Source: Methanosarcinales archaeon Methan_01 (lineage in GTDB: Archaea; Halobacteriota; Methanosarcinia; Methanotrichales; Methanotrichaceae). From it: a stretch of 64,000 nucleotides of DNA. Both the position numbers and the translations under genes were made by a program. A model generated the notes under the pieces. That model made no database searches. It was given only the letters and a program-made list of their open reading frames with translations, and was not told the DNA's origin. Positions 1-9,234 of this stretch are shown here, piece after piece; the first letter of the stretch is position 1, and each line of letters starts with the position of its first letter. The DNA lies in the NCBI GenBank assembly GCA_001602645.1, contig LUYE01000036.1, positions 1 through 64,000 on the forward strand. The letters run 5' to 3'.

Positions 1-80
1 CCAGGAAAAAACTTCAAAGGCATTATTTTAATTTGCAAAATTAATGTTCCATAGCACTAGCATCAGATAGCGCAGTTACG

Positions 81-1322
81 ATGGGTGGCGAATCCATACC
101 GAAGATTTTTCCGTCGGCCAATAAACTTTTTACTTTATCAAAATATTATCCTATAGGGATAATGATCTATGGGAATGCTACTTTTATGGGGATCCCTTGG
201 GAAACAATAATTAAAATATATAGGAACTTATTAAGTAAAACGTCTTTTAGTACACTAGAAGAACATGCAAATGATTTTATAAATTTTCTTGATAATAATT
301 CGCTTTTTCTGAATGCTATGCAGGAGCATTATTCACAGAACGATATTCGTAGTTATTTAATTTATATCATTGAGGATATCGCGGCCAATCTCAAAGAAAT
401 TGAGGGTGAATTTGACTATGATACTGCGAATGAAGTAGTCTCACACGTTATTGATAAACATTATAATATGTGGGAAGCTGCTGAACTTGCTCCATCCATA
501 TCAGAACAATTGGAAGAAACAGTGTTAAACGAGTACAATGAAATTATAAACAATGAGATAAAATATTCATTTGAGAGGTATCCTTTATCAGATGAAAATC
601 TAGAGAAATTAAAGAAACTATCTGTACATTGTTTGTTAAGATTCTCAGACAAAATCGTCCATGATGGTAGAAGTGGCGTCGTGATAGCCGGATTTGGTGA
701 AGATGATATTTTTCCCTCACTTCATGCATATTATTTCGAACGAGTAGTCAAAGGAAGGATAATATACAAGTTATCTCATAAATATAATATCAATTTTGAA
801 ACAAGTGCCGCAGTTATACCATTTGCACAAAGTGAAATGGTATCAACATTCATGGAAGGTGTTGACCCTAGATACAAAACTGTTAAGGATAGTTATATTG
901 CTAAAATATTTGATGATTATGCTGGAATAGTTGTCAGCAACATGGACAGGTATGACGAAGAAGAAAAAAAATCCATTGAGGAAAAACTAACTAGCATAGG
1001 TAAACAAATAATTGCCGATCTTAATAAAAAATTAGAAGATTACAGACGCACTTATCATTCCAATCCCGTTATAAATGTCGTCGCAGGTCTTCCAAAAGAC
1101 GAACTTGCTGCAATGGCTGAATCATTAGTTAATTTAACTTCTTTTAAGAGACGTGTTACGCCTGAAAGCGAAACAGTGGGTGGACCCATTGACGTTGCTT
1201 TAATTTCTAAGGGAGATGGGTTTATATGGATTAAGAGAAAACATTACTTCAAGTCAGAATTGAACCCACAGTTCCACGCGAATTACTATAGGGAGGATGA
1301 GACAGATGCGCAAAAAGAATAA
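81..1322 (+). CDS. Proteasome-like (Ntn-hydrolase fold) protein, 5' end probably cut by a frameshift
   Basis: The first 60 residues read like the start of a proteasome beta-type subunit: a K-I-F-x-x-A-N-K-L-F segment follows an S-A-V-T-M-G stretch, and further on there is an A-G-F-G-E-D-D-I-F-P-S-L block. The D-S-A-V-T motif is only complete if translation begins upstream of the first ATG: codons 54-80 encode A-L-A-S-D-S-A-V-T in the same frame without a start codon, and the preceding strand I-L-I-C-K-I-N-V-P lies in another frame (28-51). The 5' end is therefore probably frameshifted near 50-54 and the gene continues off the window. GC content is far below that of the neighbours, suggesting acquisition by transfer. 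The C-terminal 200 residues are helical and unassigned. The family assignment is by motif only; enzymatic activity is not shown. Confidence 0.55.
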   Translation: MGGESIPKIFPSANKLFTLSKYYPIGIMIYGNATFMGIPWETIIKIYRNLLSKTSFSTLEEHANDFINFLDNNSLFLNAMQEHYSQNDIRSYLIYIIEDIAANLKEIEGEFDYDTANEVVSHVIDKHYNMWEAAELAPSISEQLEETVLNEYNEIINNEIKYSFERYPLSDENLEKLKKLSVHCLLRFSDKIVHDGRSGVVIAGFGEDDIFPSLHAYYFERVVKGRIIYKLSHKYNINFETSAAVIPFAQSEMVSTFMEGVDPRYKTVKDSYIAKIFDDYAGIVVSNMDRYDEEEKKSIEEKLTSIGKQIIADLNKKLEDYRRTYHSNPVINVVAGLPKDELAAMAESLVNLTSFKRRVTPESETVGGPIDVALISKGDGFIWIKRKHYFKSELNPQFHANYYREDETDAQKE

Positions 1323-1479
1323 ACAGATATTTCACTCAGTAGACGAGTTTGAAGCGGAATATTTCCCAAGATCTTTCAAAGAAAAATCCAGAAAAGAACC
1401 TATAGACCCTCAATCCCTAGGAATTAGCTTAGCAGAAGAATCCCTCGATAAGATTAGGAGCCAGCTAGCGGCTTCATAA
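1306..1479 (+). CDS. Small basic protein, partner of the proteasome-like gene
   Basis: A 57-residue lysine/arginine-rich protein whose start overlaps the end of the upstream gene. An ATG at 1297 is also in frame, but GGGAGG at 1291-1296 abuts it; the ATG at 1306 sits 9 bases after that Shine-Dalgarno sequence and is preferred. The same low GC and the overlap indicate one operon with the proteasome-like gene. No domain is recognised. Its role is unknown; co-expression suggests a helper or substrate of the larger protein, which is inference. Confidence 0.5.
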   Translation: MRKKNKQIFHSVDEFEAEYFPRSFKEKSRKEPIDPQSLGISLAEESLDKIRSQLAAS

Positions 1480-1551
1480 TTTTAGGCGGGATTAAACCTA
1501 AAGTTCGATGGAGGAGAGGCACTAGAGGCCTCTCCACGTGTTAGCCATATT

Positions 1552-3168
1552 TTACTTTTTCCTCGCTCTCTCCCTCATCGCCCGAACGAAGGCCAGGAAC
1601 GGCGGCGAGGGGCGGCCGGGCCTCGACTTCATCTCGGGGTGGAACTGGGTCGAGAAGAAGAACGGGTGGCCGGGGATCTCGGCGATCTCCATCCGGTTCC
1701 GGTTCTTCCCCGAAAAGATCATCCCTTTCTCCTCGATCCTGGGGATGTAGTCGGGGTTCACCTCGTAGCGGTGGCGGTGACGCTCGACGATTCGAAGGGA
1801 GCCGTAGATATCCTCGGCGAGGGACCCCTCCCGGAGGATCGCCTCGTAGTCGCCGAGGCGCATCGTCGCCCCCATATCCTCGACCCCCTCCTGCTCGGGG
1901 AGGATGGTGATGACTGGGTGCGGCGTCTCCCCGAACTCCCCGGAGCTCGCGCCGTCGAGGCCGAGGACGTGGCAGCAGAACTCGACGACGGCGAGCTGCA
2001 TCCCAAAGCATATCCCGAGGTACGGTATGGCATTTTCGCGGGCGTACCTGATCGCCGCCATCTTGCCATTCGTGCCCCGGGCGCCGAACCCCCCGGGGAC
2101 GAGGATCCCGTCGAAGTCGGCGAGGAGGTCGGCGGCGGGGCACCGCTCCAGCTCCTCCGCGTCGATCCAGGAGATCTTCGGCCAGGCCCCCGCCTCGATC
2201 CCGGCGTGCTTCAGCGCCTCGCGGATCGAGAGGTAGGTATCCTCCATGTGGGTCGTGCCTTGCGACCCGGTGGTGTACTTGCCGACGATCGCCATCTTGA
2301 CGGAGTCTTTGATCGAGACCATCTTCTCGATCAGCTCCACCCAGTCGGTCCGGTGCTCCAGGGGGTATAGCCGGAGCATCTTCATCAGGTACAGCGGCGT
2401 TCTCTGCTCCTCCAGGAGGAGGGGGACTTTGTAGACGTCGTCGACGTCGTGGTTGGAGACGACCCCCTCCACCGGCACGTCGCAGAAGAGGGAGATCTTC
2501 GACTTCGTCTCGTCTCGCAGGGGCGTTGTGCACCGGACGGCGACGATGTCGGGCTGGAGGCCCAGGGCCCTCATCTCCTTGACGCTGTGCTGGGTCGGCT
2601 TCGTCTTCTGCTCGCCGTCGGTCGTCGTCGGAGCCAGGGTGACGTGGACGAAGGCGATGTTTCCCATCTCCTCGTTCCGCAGCTGCCTCATCGCCTCGAG
2701 GAACGGCATCCCCTCGATGTCGCCGACGGTCCCGCCGACCTCGATGACGCAGACGTCGCAGCCGCTCTCCCGGGCGACCCGCCTGATCCGGTCCTTGATC
2801 TCGTTGGTTATGTGGGGGATGATCTGGACGGTCTTTCCCAGGTACTCGCCCCGCCGCTCCTTCTCGATGACGGTCTTGTAGACCTTTCCGGTGGTGATGT
2901 TGTGGTCGCGGGTCAGCTCCACGTCCAAAAATCGCTCGTAGTTTCCGAGGTCGAGGTCCACCTCCCCCCCATCCTTGAGGACGAAGACCTCGCCGTGCTG
3001 GAAGGGGCTCATCAGCCCCGCGTCGATGTTTATGTAGGGGTCGATCTTGATGGCGGTGACCTTGTAGCCCCGCTCCATCAGCATCCGACCGATGGAGGCG
3101 GCGGTGATCCCCTTTCCCAGGCCGCTCATCACCCCGCCCGTTACGACGATGTATCTTGCGCTTATCAC
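1552..3168 (-). CDS. pyrG: CTP synthase
   Basis: Converts UTP to CTP using ATP and glutamine, the last step of pyrimidine nucleotide synthesis, in the cytoplasm. The 538 residues match the usual length. The amidoligase half has the P-loop G-V-M-S-G-L-G-K-G (12-20) and the E-V-G-G-T-V-G-D nucleotide/Mg site (143-150). The glutaminase half has G-G-F-G-A-R-G (359-365), nucleophile Cys387 in G-I-C-F-G-M-Q, and the His510/Glu512 pair in Q-F-H-P-E. Translation starts at GTG (3166-3168). It appears monocistronic, with an A+T-rich promoter region upstream at about 3205-3235. Confidence 0.97.
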   Translation of the reverse strand: MISARYIVVTGGVMSGLGKGITAASIGRMLMERGYKVTAIKIDPYINIDAGLMSPFQHGEVFVLKDGGEVDLDLGNYERFLDVELTRDHNITTGKVYKTVIEKERRGEYLGKTVQIIPHITNEIKDRIRRVARESGCDVCVIEVGGTVGDIEGMPFLEAMRQLRNEEMGNIAFVHVTLAPTTTDGEQKTKPTQHSVKEMRALGLQPDIVAVRCTTPLRDETKSKISLFCDVPVEGVVSNHDVDDVYKVPLLLEEQRTPLYLMKMLRLYPLEHRTDWVELIEKMVSIKDSVKMAIVGKYTTGSQGTTHMEDTYLSIREALKHAGIEAGAWPKISWIDAEELERCPAADLLADFDGILVPGGFGARGTNGKMAAIRYARENAIPYLGICFGMQLAVVEFCCHVLGLDGASSGEFGETPHPVITILPEQEGVEDMGATMRLGDYEAILREGSLAEDIYGSLRIVERHRHRYEVNPDYIPRIEEKGMIFSGKNRNRMEIAEIPGHPFFFSTQFHPEMKSRPGRPSPPFLAFVRAMRERARKK

Positions 3169-3319
3169 GTATCCGGGAAGGGTTTTCGTCCCTAGATAAG
3201 AGTGACGATCAGAATAAAAGAGAATTTAAAAGGATCACCTGGGGCGGGATCTTGAGGCTGGCCCTGAAGGGCTCGGGGCCGATGGCGGCGGGGCCGGCGG
3301 GGGCGCCAGCGGCGCGAGC

Positions 3320-3514
3320 CTAGCAGCCCATCTCCTCCCGCAGATCCGGTGGGAGCATGTTCGGTATCCCGTCCTCGATGGGGTAGACCTCGCCGCAGCC
3401 CTTGCAGCGTAGCCTCCCGTCCAGAATCTCCCCGTCCTTCTCCTCGAATACTTCGAGGTCCAGATCGCCCTTACAGAGGGGGCAGGCCAGAATCTCCATC
3501 AGGTCGCGCTTCAT
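3320..3514 (-). CDS. Trm112-family zinc-ribbon protein
   Basis: A 64-residue protein beginning M-K-R-D-L-M-E-I-L-A-C-P-L-C. Two CxxC pairs (C11/C14 and C37/C40) and the ending Y-P-I-E-D-G-I-P-N-M-L are the signature of the Trm112/UPF0434 family. Trm112 proteins are small activating subunits of S-adenosylmethionine methyltransferases acting on tRNA, rRNA and release factor. The frame stays open 54 bases further upstream, but the ATG at 3512-3514 gives the family's N-terminus. Followed downstream on the same strand side by pyrG and upstream by an amidohydrolase; no specific partner methyltransferase is adjacent. Confidence 0.85.
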   Translation of the reverse strand: MKRDLMEILACPLCKGDLDLEVFEEKDGEILDGRLRCKGCGEVYPIEDGIPNMLPPDLREEMGC

Positions 3515-3586
3515 GCCCTCAATACAGCGACGATCCGTTAAAAAAGTTGGGCTCCGCCGGGGGGCCATATCGCGCCCACGGTCGAT

Positions 3587-4387
3587 CTATCGGCGGAAGA
3601 GGAGCCTTTCAGCGTTCTCCGAGAGGATCATCTTCTTCTCCTGGGCTGAGAGGTCCATCCCCTCTATGAAACCGACCTCCTTTGCCTGGTCGGTCCAGGG
3701 GTAGTCGGTCCCGAATAATACCCGGTCTGGGCCGATCTCGCTTATCAGATCACAGGCCTCCTCCGAGGTCAAACTCGGCGAGGTGTAGGCGGTGTCGAAG
3801 AAGACGTTCTCCGCCGCCGGGATGAGGTATTTGCGGACGGCAGACCACATCTCCCACCCCCCCAGGTGCGCGAGGATGACGACGAGGTCGGGGTGGCGCG
3901 CCGCCATCCGGGCGAAGCGGTCGGGGGTCCCGAAGAACTCCGGCAGGTCCTCGGGGACCTTCCCGGCGTGGAGGAGGAGGACCATCCCCCGCTCCGCCAC
4001 CCCCTCATAGAGCCGGTCGCACCGAGGGTCGTCGGGGTAAAATCCCTGGAGGAAGGGGACGGCCTTGACTCCCCGGACCCCGGCCGCGAGGAGCCTATCC
4101 AGCTCCTCTTCCAGGTCGGACTGGAAGGGGTGGATCGCCCCGAAGGGGACGAGGCCGTCTCCGTCGGCGGCCGCGAGGAAGAACTCGTTCGCCGGCCGGA
4201 CGTGTTTGGGCAGAGGCGCTAGGGGGAGGATGATCGATTTTTCGACGCCTGCTTTCGCCATCGAATCCTGCAGGTCGGCGACGGTCCCAAGACCCGGGAC
4301 CCTCACCCCCATCCTCCTCTTGACGGAGGCTATCGCCTTTGGCGCCATCTCGTCGGTGTAGATGTGAGCGTGAAAGTCGATGACCAC
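3587..4387 (-). CDS. Metal-dependent amidohydrolase (TIM-barrel, COG2159-like)
   Basis: A 266-residue soluble enzyme of the amidohydrolase-2 group. The metal-binding D-F-H-A-H motif (His6, His8), His140 in L-L-L-H-A-G, His174 in I-L-A-H-L-G-G and Asp228 in L-F-G-T-D-Y-P-W are in the expected order, with Lys108 near the usual bridging position. Members hydrolyse or decarboxylate small carboxylated substrates; the substrate here cannot be told from sequence. The start is GTG (4385-4387), placed directly before V-I-D-F-H-A-H as is usual. It precedes the Trm112-like gene on the same strand, about 70 bases apart. Confidence 0.85.
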   Translation of the reverse strand: MVIDFHAHIYTDEMAPKAIASVKRRMGVRVPGLGTVADLQDSMAKAGVEKSIILPLAPLPKHVRPANEFFLAAADGDGLVPFGAIHPFQSDLEEELDRLLAAGVRGVKAVPFLQGFYPDDPRCDRLYEGVAERGMVLLLHAGKVPEDLPEFFGTPDRFARMAARHPDLVVILAHLGGWEMWSAVRKYLIPAAENVFFDTAYTSPSLTSEEACDLISEIGPDRVLFGTDYPWTDQAKEVGFIEGMDLSAQEKKMILSENAERLLFRR

Positions 4388-4690
4388 GGTCGAAAGGCTC
4401 TCTCAAAATAGATAAAATTTCGCCTCGCCGTCGATGAGGTCCCGTACCGCCGATATATCCGGAAGGTGAACTTTTATAGCAAAGTTCAGCCCCGTTCCAT
4501 CGGATACATCCTTTTCAACCTTCTTCGAGGGGGGCGATTTTTGATGGGATAAGCCGCAGCTCTTCTGTCGAGCGCCGCCGCTATTCAACAGATACAATCG
4601 CTAGCTAGCAAAACACCCGTTTTTTGAGGCATAATTTAGGAATCGTTAAATATCAGGTATGTAGAAATCCCCTAATATGGAGTCATTAAT
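4388..4690. promoter_or_regulatory. Intergenic region with promoter of the binding-protein gene at 4691
   Basis: A 303-base divergent region. For the plus-strand gene there is a TATA-like TTAAATAT at 4646-4653 and a GGAG Shine-Dalgarno at 4679-4682, 8 bases before the ATG. The region is A+T-rich near 4600-4690. A 64-codon minus-strand open frame inside it has no family resemblance and is not called. Confidence 0.5.
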
Positions 4691-5752
4691 ATGACTAAAA
4701 ATAAAAAAGTATTACTCATTGGGCTATCTGTCTTGGTGCTGCTATTCTCAGCCGCCTGGCAGGTCAGTGCATCGCAGACCCTGAACATAGTCGATTCTTC
4801 GGGCAGAGAGGTGACGCTCGATATTCCGGTGGAGAGGGTGGTCGCCCTCACCAGCGAGTCCTTTGACGTGATCCGCTCGCTGGGAGCCCTGGACACGGTA
4901 GTGGGAGCGAACAAATATGTGGTAGAGGACGAGCTGCTCTACCCTGGGTGCTCCGGCTACACCAACCTGGGGTCATCCTTCTCGGTGGATTATGAGGCCC
5001 TGATAGAGACCGCGCCTCAGGTGGTTTTCACCTATACCAGCAGCCCAACGGACATCCTTGAGAAGCTGGATGGGACGGGGATAGAGGTCGTCCGCTTCAA
5101 CTTCAATAAGATGTCCTCCTACGGGGATGAGGTGGCGAAGACAGGACAGATCCTAGGCCGCGAGGAGGAGGCCCAGCAGCTGATAGACTTCTACGAAGGA
5201 TACACCGGGACGATTGAGGAAACGGTCGCAACCTTAGAACAAAAGCCCAAGGTCTATCTGGAGGCTGACTTCGGCGGCGGGAAGAATTATGTCACCTGTG
5301 GCGAAGGCCATGGCCACCATGAATTGCTGGCTGCGGCTGGTGGAGATAATATCTTCATCGAGGTGAACGGATCTAAGGAGATCGACCCGGAGGCGGTCAT
5401 AGCTCTGGATCCAGAGATCATCGTCAAGTACCGCTATCCAGCCCCAGCTGGCCTGGGCATGGCCATCGATGACATCGGCGGGCTGGAGGCCATAAGGCAG
5501 GAGATCCTCGATCGTCCTGAGCTGCAGAACGTCACCGCTGTCAAGAACGAACAGGTCTATGTTCTTACCTGGGACAGCACCAGGGGAGCTGCCAGATACT
5601 TCCTCGCCCTGGGGTACATGGCCAAATGGTTCCATCCCGAGCTTTTCGGCAACCTCGATCCAAGGGCCACCTACCAGGATTACCTCAACCGTTACCAAGG
5701 CGTAGATATCGACCTGGACGAGCAAGGGGTCTTTGTCTATCCTGAGCCCTGA
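4691..5752 (+). CDS. ABC transporter substrate-binding protein (BtuF/FepB type), orphan
   Basis: A 353-residue secreted binding protein of the cobalamin/iron-siderophore/heme class (COG0614). A lysine-rich N-terminus and hydrophobic segment (about 8-26) ending V-S-A-S form a signal peptide. The mature start I-V-D-S-S-G-R-E-V-T-L-D-I-P-V-E-R-V-V-A-L is the family hallmark. The closing F-H-P-E-L-F and Y-L-N-R-Y-Q-G-V-D blocks and an internal T-C-G-E-G-x-G-H-H-E motif are shared with the dockerin-linked binding protein at 58778-60044, so the two probably bind the same type of ligand. No permease or ATPase lies beside it; it may feed the BtuCD-like pair at 55.7-57.6 kb, which is inference. Confidence 0.88.
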   Translation: MTKNKKVLLIGLSVLVLLFSAAWQVSASQTLNIVDSSGREVTLDIPVERVVALTSESFDVIRSLGALDTVVGANKYVVEDELLYPGCSGYTNLGSSFSVDYEALIETAPQVVFTYTSSPTDILEKLDGTGIEVVRFNFNKMSSYGDEVAKTGQILGREEEAQQLIDFYEGYTGTIEETVATLEQKPKVYLEADFGGGKNYVTCGEGHGHHELLAAAGGDNIFIEVNGSKEIDPEAVIALDPEIIVKYRYPAPAGLGMAIDDIGGLEAIRQEILDRPELQNVTAVKNEQVYVLTWDSTRGAARYFLALGYMAKWFHPELFGNLDPRATYQDYLNRYQGVDIDLDEQGVFVYPEP

Positions 5753-5994
5753 ACGCGGGGCTTGAGCTACGAAGTCCTCAGAGACATGCCGCATCGTTCC
5801 CCAAGATGGGGTGCGAAGTTAAGCCGGTTTAGAGGCCCTCGGACACAATCGACGAGGGCCTCGAGTTCGGCCGCAGTGATGCGCTCGGGGTGGCATGGAT
5901 ACGGTGGGCTTGGAACTCATTAGCCGAGATGGTCCCAAGCCCCGCCCACCCCCACATCTTCGGCGCCATCTCGTAAGTATCGATGCAATGCTCC
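5753..5994. other. Intergenic region with strong hairpins and a possible decayed coding remnant
   Basis: There is a perfect 10-bp inverted repeat (GAGGCCCTCG at 5832-5841, CGAGGGCCTC at 5853-5862) and a smaller CCCCA/TGGGG hairpin at 5801-5813. On the minus strand two frames read as protein-like without a start: roughly 5990-5835 (I-D-T-Y-E-M-A-P-K...) and 5900-5765 (A-A-E-L-E-A-L-V-D-C-V-R-G...). They look like one gene fragment broken by a frameshift. The hairpins may be fortuitous products of that remnant or a 3' end of the upstream gene. Confidence 0.3.
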
Positions 5995-7077
5995 CTAGAT
6001 CAGCCCCATCTCCGAGAGCCTCTCGGGGAGGTAGGTCTTCGTCACGAAGTCGAGCCCCTTCCCGGCGAAGGCCTGCTGCTCAGCCTTCTTCGAGAGCTTG
6101 ATCTGGAGCTGGATCTGCTCCCTCCAGTAGTCGGTCGCAAACCTCGGGTCGGCGAGCTCGGACCGGAGGGCCTGGAGGTCCTGATCCGTCAGCTTGTCCG
6201 TCGAGAGGTCGTAGTTGACGATGTCCGATGGCTGGACCCCCACGAACTGGGCGGCCGGCGTCACCAGATAGTCGGAGAGGTAGGCGCTCTTGATGGCTCC
6301 GTAGGCGACGCTGGCGTAGATCCGGTAGGACCAGGGGTCGCCGTCGGTGAAGATGACGACAGGAAGGTTCAGCTCTTCGTTCAGCCTCTTTATCAGCCTG
6401 CGGGTCGACCGGGCGGGCTGCCCCTTCAGGTGGACGAGGATCGCGTCGTGCTCCTGGTCGAAGCCGTTCTCGATCAGTCTGGCGTGCATCCCGCCCGTCT
6501 CGATGGCGATGACGAACTTCGCGTCGTGTTCTTTGAATTCCACGTTGTCGACGTTGAAGGGGATCTGGTAGCCTGCCTCGCCGACGTCCTCCTGACAGTG
6601 GATCGTCCTCTCTCCTCGCCGGGTCTTCTCGCTGATGGTGAGGGGGCCGAAGACCGTCGCCCCGTCCTCCTCGGGCCGGACGTGAAAGTCCTCTCGGAGG
6701 AGGGCGGTGAGGATCTCCAGGTCCTCGACGAGCCGGTCGCTCTCGGCCTGCTCTCCGAACTTGGCGATGTCCCAGTTCTCGGAGATGTAGTATATCTCCC
6801 TCAGAGTCGATCCCCGGTTCTGCCGGAGGTGCTCGTTGATCAGAAGCTCCACGAGGTAGGTGGTCTTGAGGAGGCTCTTCGCCCCCCGGACGGTCTTGAC
6901 GGACCTGACGCTCTCCTGGTCGCCGTAGACCCAGATCTCCCCCTCCTGGTCGTACTCGAGGTTATTCTTCGTCCTGCTCGGAAGAGCGAGGTGGGGGACC
7001 GTCCCCCTCTGGAACTGGTCGTAGAGCGTCTCCGCGAGGCCCAAAAGCCTCCCCTTCGTCGCTTCTGCATCCTTCAA
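5995..7077 (-). CDS. top6A: DNA topoisomerase VI subunit A (Spo11-like)
   Basis: The DNA-cleaving subunit of the type IIB topoisomerase that relaxes and decatenates DNA with subunit B. The 360 residues match the family. The winged-helix part carries R-E-I-Y-Y-I-S-E, where Tyr96 or Tyr97 is the attacking tyrosine. The Toprim part carries Glu193 in A-I-E-T-G-G and Asp245/Asp247 in F-T-D-G-D-P-W-S. The only start near the expected N-terminus is TTG (7075-7077), which immediately follows the TAG stop of top6B in the same reading frame. The two genes are thus a tight operon with no spacer. Confidence 0.96.
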   Translation of the reverse strand: MKDAEATKGRLLGLAETLYDQFQRGTVPHLALPSRTKNNLEYDQEGEIWVYGDQESVRSVKTVRGAKSLLKTTYLVELLINEHLRQNRGSTLREIYYISENWDIAKFGEQAESDRLVEDLEILTALLREDFHVRPEEDGATVFGPLTISEKTRRGERTIHCQEDVGEAGYQIPFNVDNVEFKEHDAKFVIAIETGGMHARLIENGFDQEHDAILVHLKGQPARSTRRLIKRLNEELNLPVVIFTDGDPWSYRIYASVAYGAIKSAYLSDYLVTPAAQFVGVQPSDIVNYDLSTDKLTDQDLQALRSELADPRFATDYWREQIQLQIKLSKKAEQQAFAGKGLDFVTKTYLPERLSEMGLI

Positions 7078-8913
7078 CTAGCCCACCACCCTCGCGCCGC
7101 TGACCAGCTCCGAAGCGACCCCCTCGACGACCGGCTCGGAGAACCGGACCCCCTCCGAGGGGACGGTGTACCTGATCAGCTGCCTCTCCCCCGGCCGGAG
7201 GGTGAGCTTCCAGAGGTGGTCGTAGCCGTCCCCCAGGGCGATCACCCTCGCCGGAGGCTCGACGGACTCCGCCTCCACCGAGACCGTCTCGTGGAGCTTG
7301 AAGGCCTTGGCGGCCTCGCCGTAGTTTGCGACCACCAGGGTCACCAGGGCCAAACCATTCTCGGAGGAGATGGACCTCCTGACGAGGAGGTTTCCCATGA
7401 TCTTGGCGATGACGGGGTTGATGTCTGGCTCCTCCCGCGCGAGGAGCTCCGCCAGCTTCTTCGATATGCGTGGGAGGATCTTCCTTATGATCTCCTCCTT
7501 CTCCTTCCGCTCCGAGAGGGCGGACTTCTTTGAGATGTACCTCCGGAGCTTCCGCCCCACCTCCTTCAATCCCAGCTCCACCTCCGCCACGATCTCGGGG
7601 ACGTCGGCGACGGCGTCCTTCGACTCGGAGGTGAAGGGTATGTTCGTCGACGCGATGTGGACGAGGATGGCGGCGGAGCCGACGGGGACCCCGCCCCCGG
7701 GCTGGCTGAGGGCGTAGCTCTTCCAGGATACGTTCTCGATGGCGTGGGTCATGGCGCACCCCCCCTGCTGGTATAGGAGCGGCACCCGGTTCGCGAACCT
7801 CAGGACCTCGACTTTGCCGTCACCCTTCAGCTCGCCGCCGTAGGCGAGCCCCACCTCCACCTGGAAGGGGTTTCCGGCGTAGACCGAGACCGGCCTCTTG
7901 GTGGTGGCGATGAAGTCGACCCGGTACTCCTTCTCGAGGCCCGCCCGGATCAGCTCCTCGCCTATGGGGGACAAACAGTCGGTGGGGGGCGACTTCAGCC
8001 TCATCTCCTTGAAGGCGGCGAGAAGCCGCGTCGCCTCGGAGTGGGTCAGGTCTTGGGGCGTCGTCTCGGGGTCGAGCTCCGCCCGGTCGCAGATCTCTTG
8101 AGATATTATAGCCCCTACGCTGGAGAAGGAGCCCGAGAGAAAGCTCTTCAGCTTCTTCTTATCGGTGTATCGGAGCATCTTGATGAGGCCGCCGAGCTCC
8201 ATCCCCCAAGGGTGGGGCTTGATCTCGTAGGAGGGGCTCGGCATCTTATCCGTCGCCCTCTCGAAGACCTCGACGTTCCCGTCGGGCTCCACCAGGGTGA
8301 TCCGGGCGTGGGGGTTCACTATCGCCACGTTCTTCAGATAACCATAAATCGACTGCCTCCGGCTCCGGACGTACGACCCCTCCATCTCCATCTCCACCCG
8401 AGTGCCGTGGGGGCGGTCCCACTCCGCCTCCTCCGTCTTGAGGATCTCGGGCTCGTTGGTGGCGGTGTTGATCATCAGCTCCCACCTCCCCGCCCGGTGG
8501 GTTGGCCCGATCTTGGTGGTGACTGCCGTAGGCCTTCCCGTCGTCAGCTGGGAGTAGAGGACGCCCGCGGATATCCCTATGCCCTGCTGACCCCGGCTCT
8601 GCTTGAGGACGTGAAACCTCGAGCCGTAGAGGAGCTTGGCGAAGACCCGGGGGACCTCGGACCCGACGATACCGGGGCCGTTGTCCTCGACGACGACCCG
8701 GAAACCCTCGCCCCTCCTCAGGATCTGGACGAAGATGTCGGGGAGGATATCCGCCTCCTCGCAGGCGTCGAGGGAGTTGTCCACCGCCTCCTTGACGGTC
8801 GTTATCAGCGCCCTCGGCGCCGAGTCGAACCCCAGGATCTGGCGGTTCTTCTCGAAAAATTCGGCTACGGAGATGGCCTTCTGGTGCTTGGCCAGCTCCT
8901 CTGCTATCTCCAT
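7078..8913 (-). CDS. top6B: DNA topoisomerase VI subunit B
   Basis: The ATPase subunit of topoisomerase VI. The GHKL nucleotide-binding motifs are clear: E-A-V-D-N-S-L-D-A (Glu42, Asn46, Asp49), E-D-N-G-P-G-I (76-82) and R-G-Q-Q-G-I-G-I-S (107-115). The transducer domain and a C-terminal extension complete 611 residues, a normal archaeal length. ATP-driven dimerisation gates DNA passage through the A subunit. It ends with TAG at 7078-7080, and top6A begins at the next codon. The start is ATG at 8911-8913. Confidence 0.96.
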   Translation of the reverse strand: MEIAEELAKHQKAISVAEFFEKNRQILGFDSAPRALITTVKEAVDNSLDACEEADILPDIFVQILRRGEGFRVVVEDNGPGIVGSEVPRVFAKLLYGSRFHVLKQSRGQQGIGISAGVLYSQLTTGRPTAVTTKIGPTHRAGRWELMINTATNEPEILKTEEAEWDRPHGTRVEMEMEGSYVRSRRQSIYGYLKNVAIVNPHARITLVEPDGNVEVFERATDKMPSPSYEIKPHPWGMELGGLIKMLRYTDKKKLKSFLSGSFSSVGAIISQEICDRAELDPETTPQDLTHSEATRLLAAFKEMRLKSPPTDCLSPIGEELIRAGLEKEYRVDFIATTKRPVSVYAGNPFQVEVGLAYGGELKGDGKVEVLRFANRVPLLYQQGGCAMTHAIENVSWKSYALSQPGGGVPVGSAAILVHIASTNIPFTSESKDAVADVPEIVAEVELGLKEVGRKLRRYISKKSALSERKEKEEIIRKILPRISKKLAELLAREEPDINPVIAKIMGNLLVRRSISSENGLALVTLVVANYGEAAKAFKLHETVSVEAESVEPPARVIALGDGYDHLWKLTLRPGERQLIRYTVPSEGVRFSEPVVEGVASELVSGARVVG

Positions 8914-8933
8914 GTCAGAAAAGAGGAGGGAGC

Positions 8934-9164
8934 TTAGAGCTCGGCCCCCACCACCGTCTGGGTCGCGGTCACGTTGTGGATCTCACGGATGGTGTCCACC
9001 AGCCGGTTGAGGACGGAGAGCCCCTCCACCTCCAAGACCACCACGAAGTCATACTCGCCGAAGACGTGATAGACGTCCTTTATTCCCTCGATCTCCCTCA
9101 GGGCGTTGTAGACGCTCCTCTCCTGTCCTGGCACCACCTTGACCATCGTAACTCCGATCACCAT
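8934..9164 (-). CDS. Stand-alone Lrp/AsnC ligand-binding (RAM/SRAM) domain protein
   Basis: A 76-residue protein consisting only of the alpha-beta effector domain of Lrp/AsnC regulators. It has the alternating hydrophobic strands V-I-G-V-T-M-V-K-V, the [11 protein letters not shown] loop and the terminal T-A-T-Q-T-V-V strand. There is no DNA-binding helix-turn-helix. Stand-alone RAM proteins bind amino acids and modulate full-length Lrp partners; the ligand is unknown. A TATA-like TTATATAA near 9198-9205 and GGTGGTGAT before the ATG support independent expression. It lies 20 bases upstream of top6B on the same strand. Confidence 0.85.
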   Translation of the reverse strand: MVIGVTMVKVVPGQERSVYNALREIEGIKDVYHVFGEYDFVVVLEVEGLSVLNRLVDTIREIHNVTATQTVVGAEL

Positions 9165-9234
9165 ATTCTATCACCACCTATTATAAACTCCGACGCATTA
9201 TATAAGCTTTTCAGGGCCCCGGCTGGCTTTTGGC

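Noticed and set aside
1639-2370. Long open frame antisense to pyrG, and many similar antisense frames (5983-7533, 2449-3195, 8041-8937, 10298-11110)
   Set aside because: They mirror clear genes, have no family features and show the repetitive Arg/Gly/Pro/Asp composition expected from reading GC-rich codons in the wrong frame.
4403-4597. 64-codon minus-strand frame in the intergenic region
   Set aside because: No homology pattern, no ribosome site, and it lies in the promoter region of the binding-protein gene.
5801-5832. Possible 5S rRNA fragment (GAAGTTAAGCC)
   Set aside because: The 11-base match to the 5S loop region is real, but the flanking bases do not fold into 5S helices and no other 5S segments are present.
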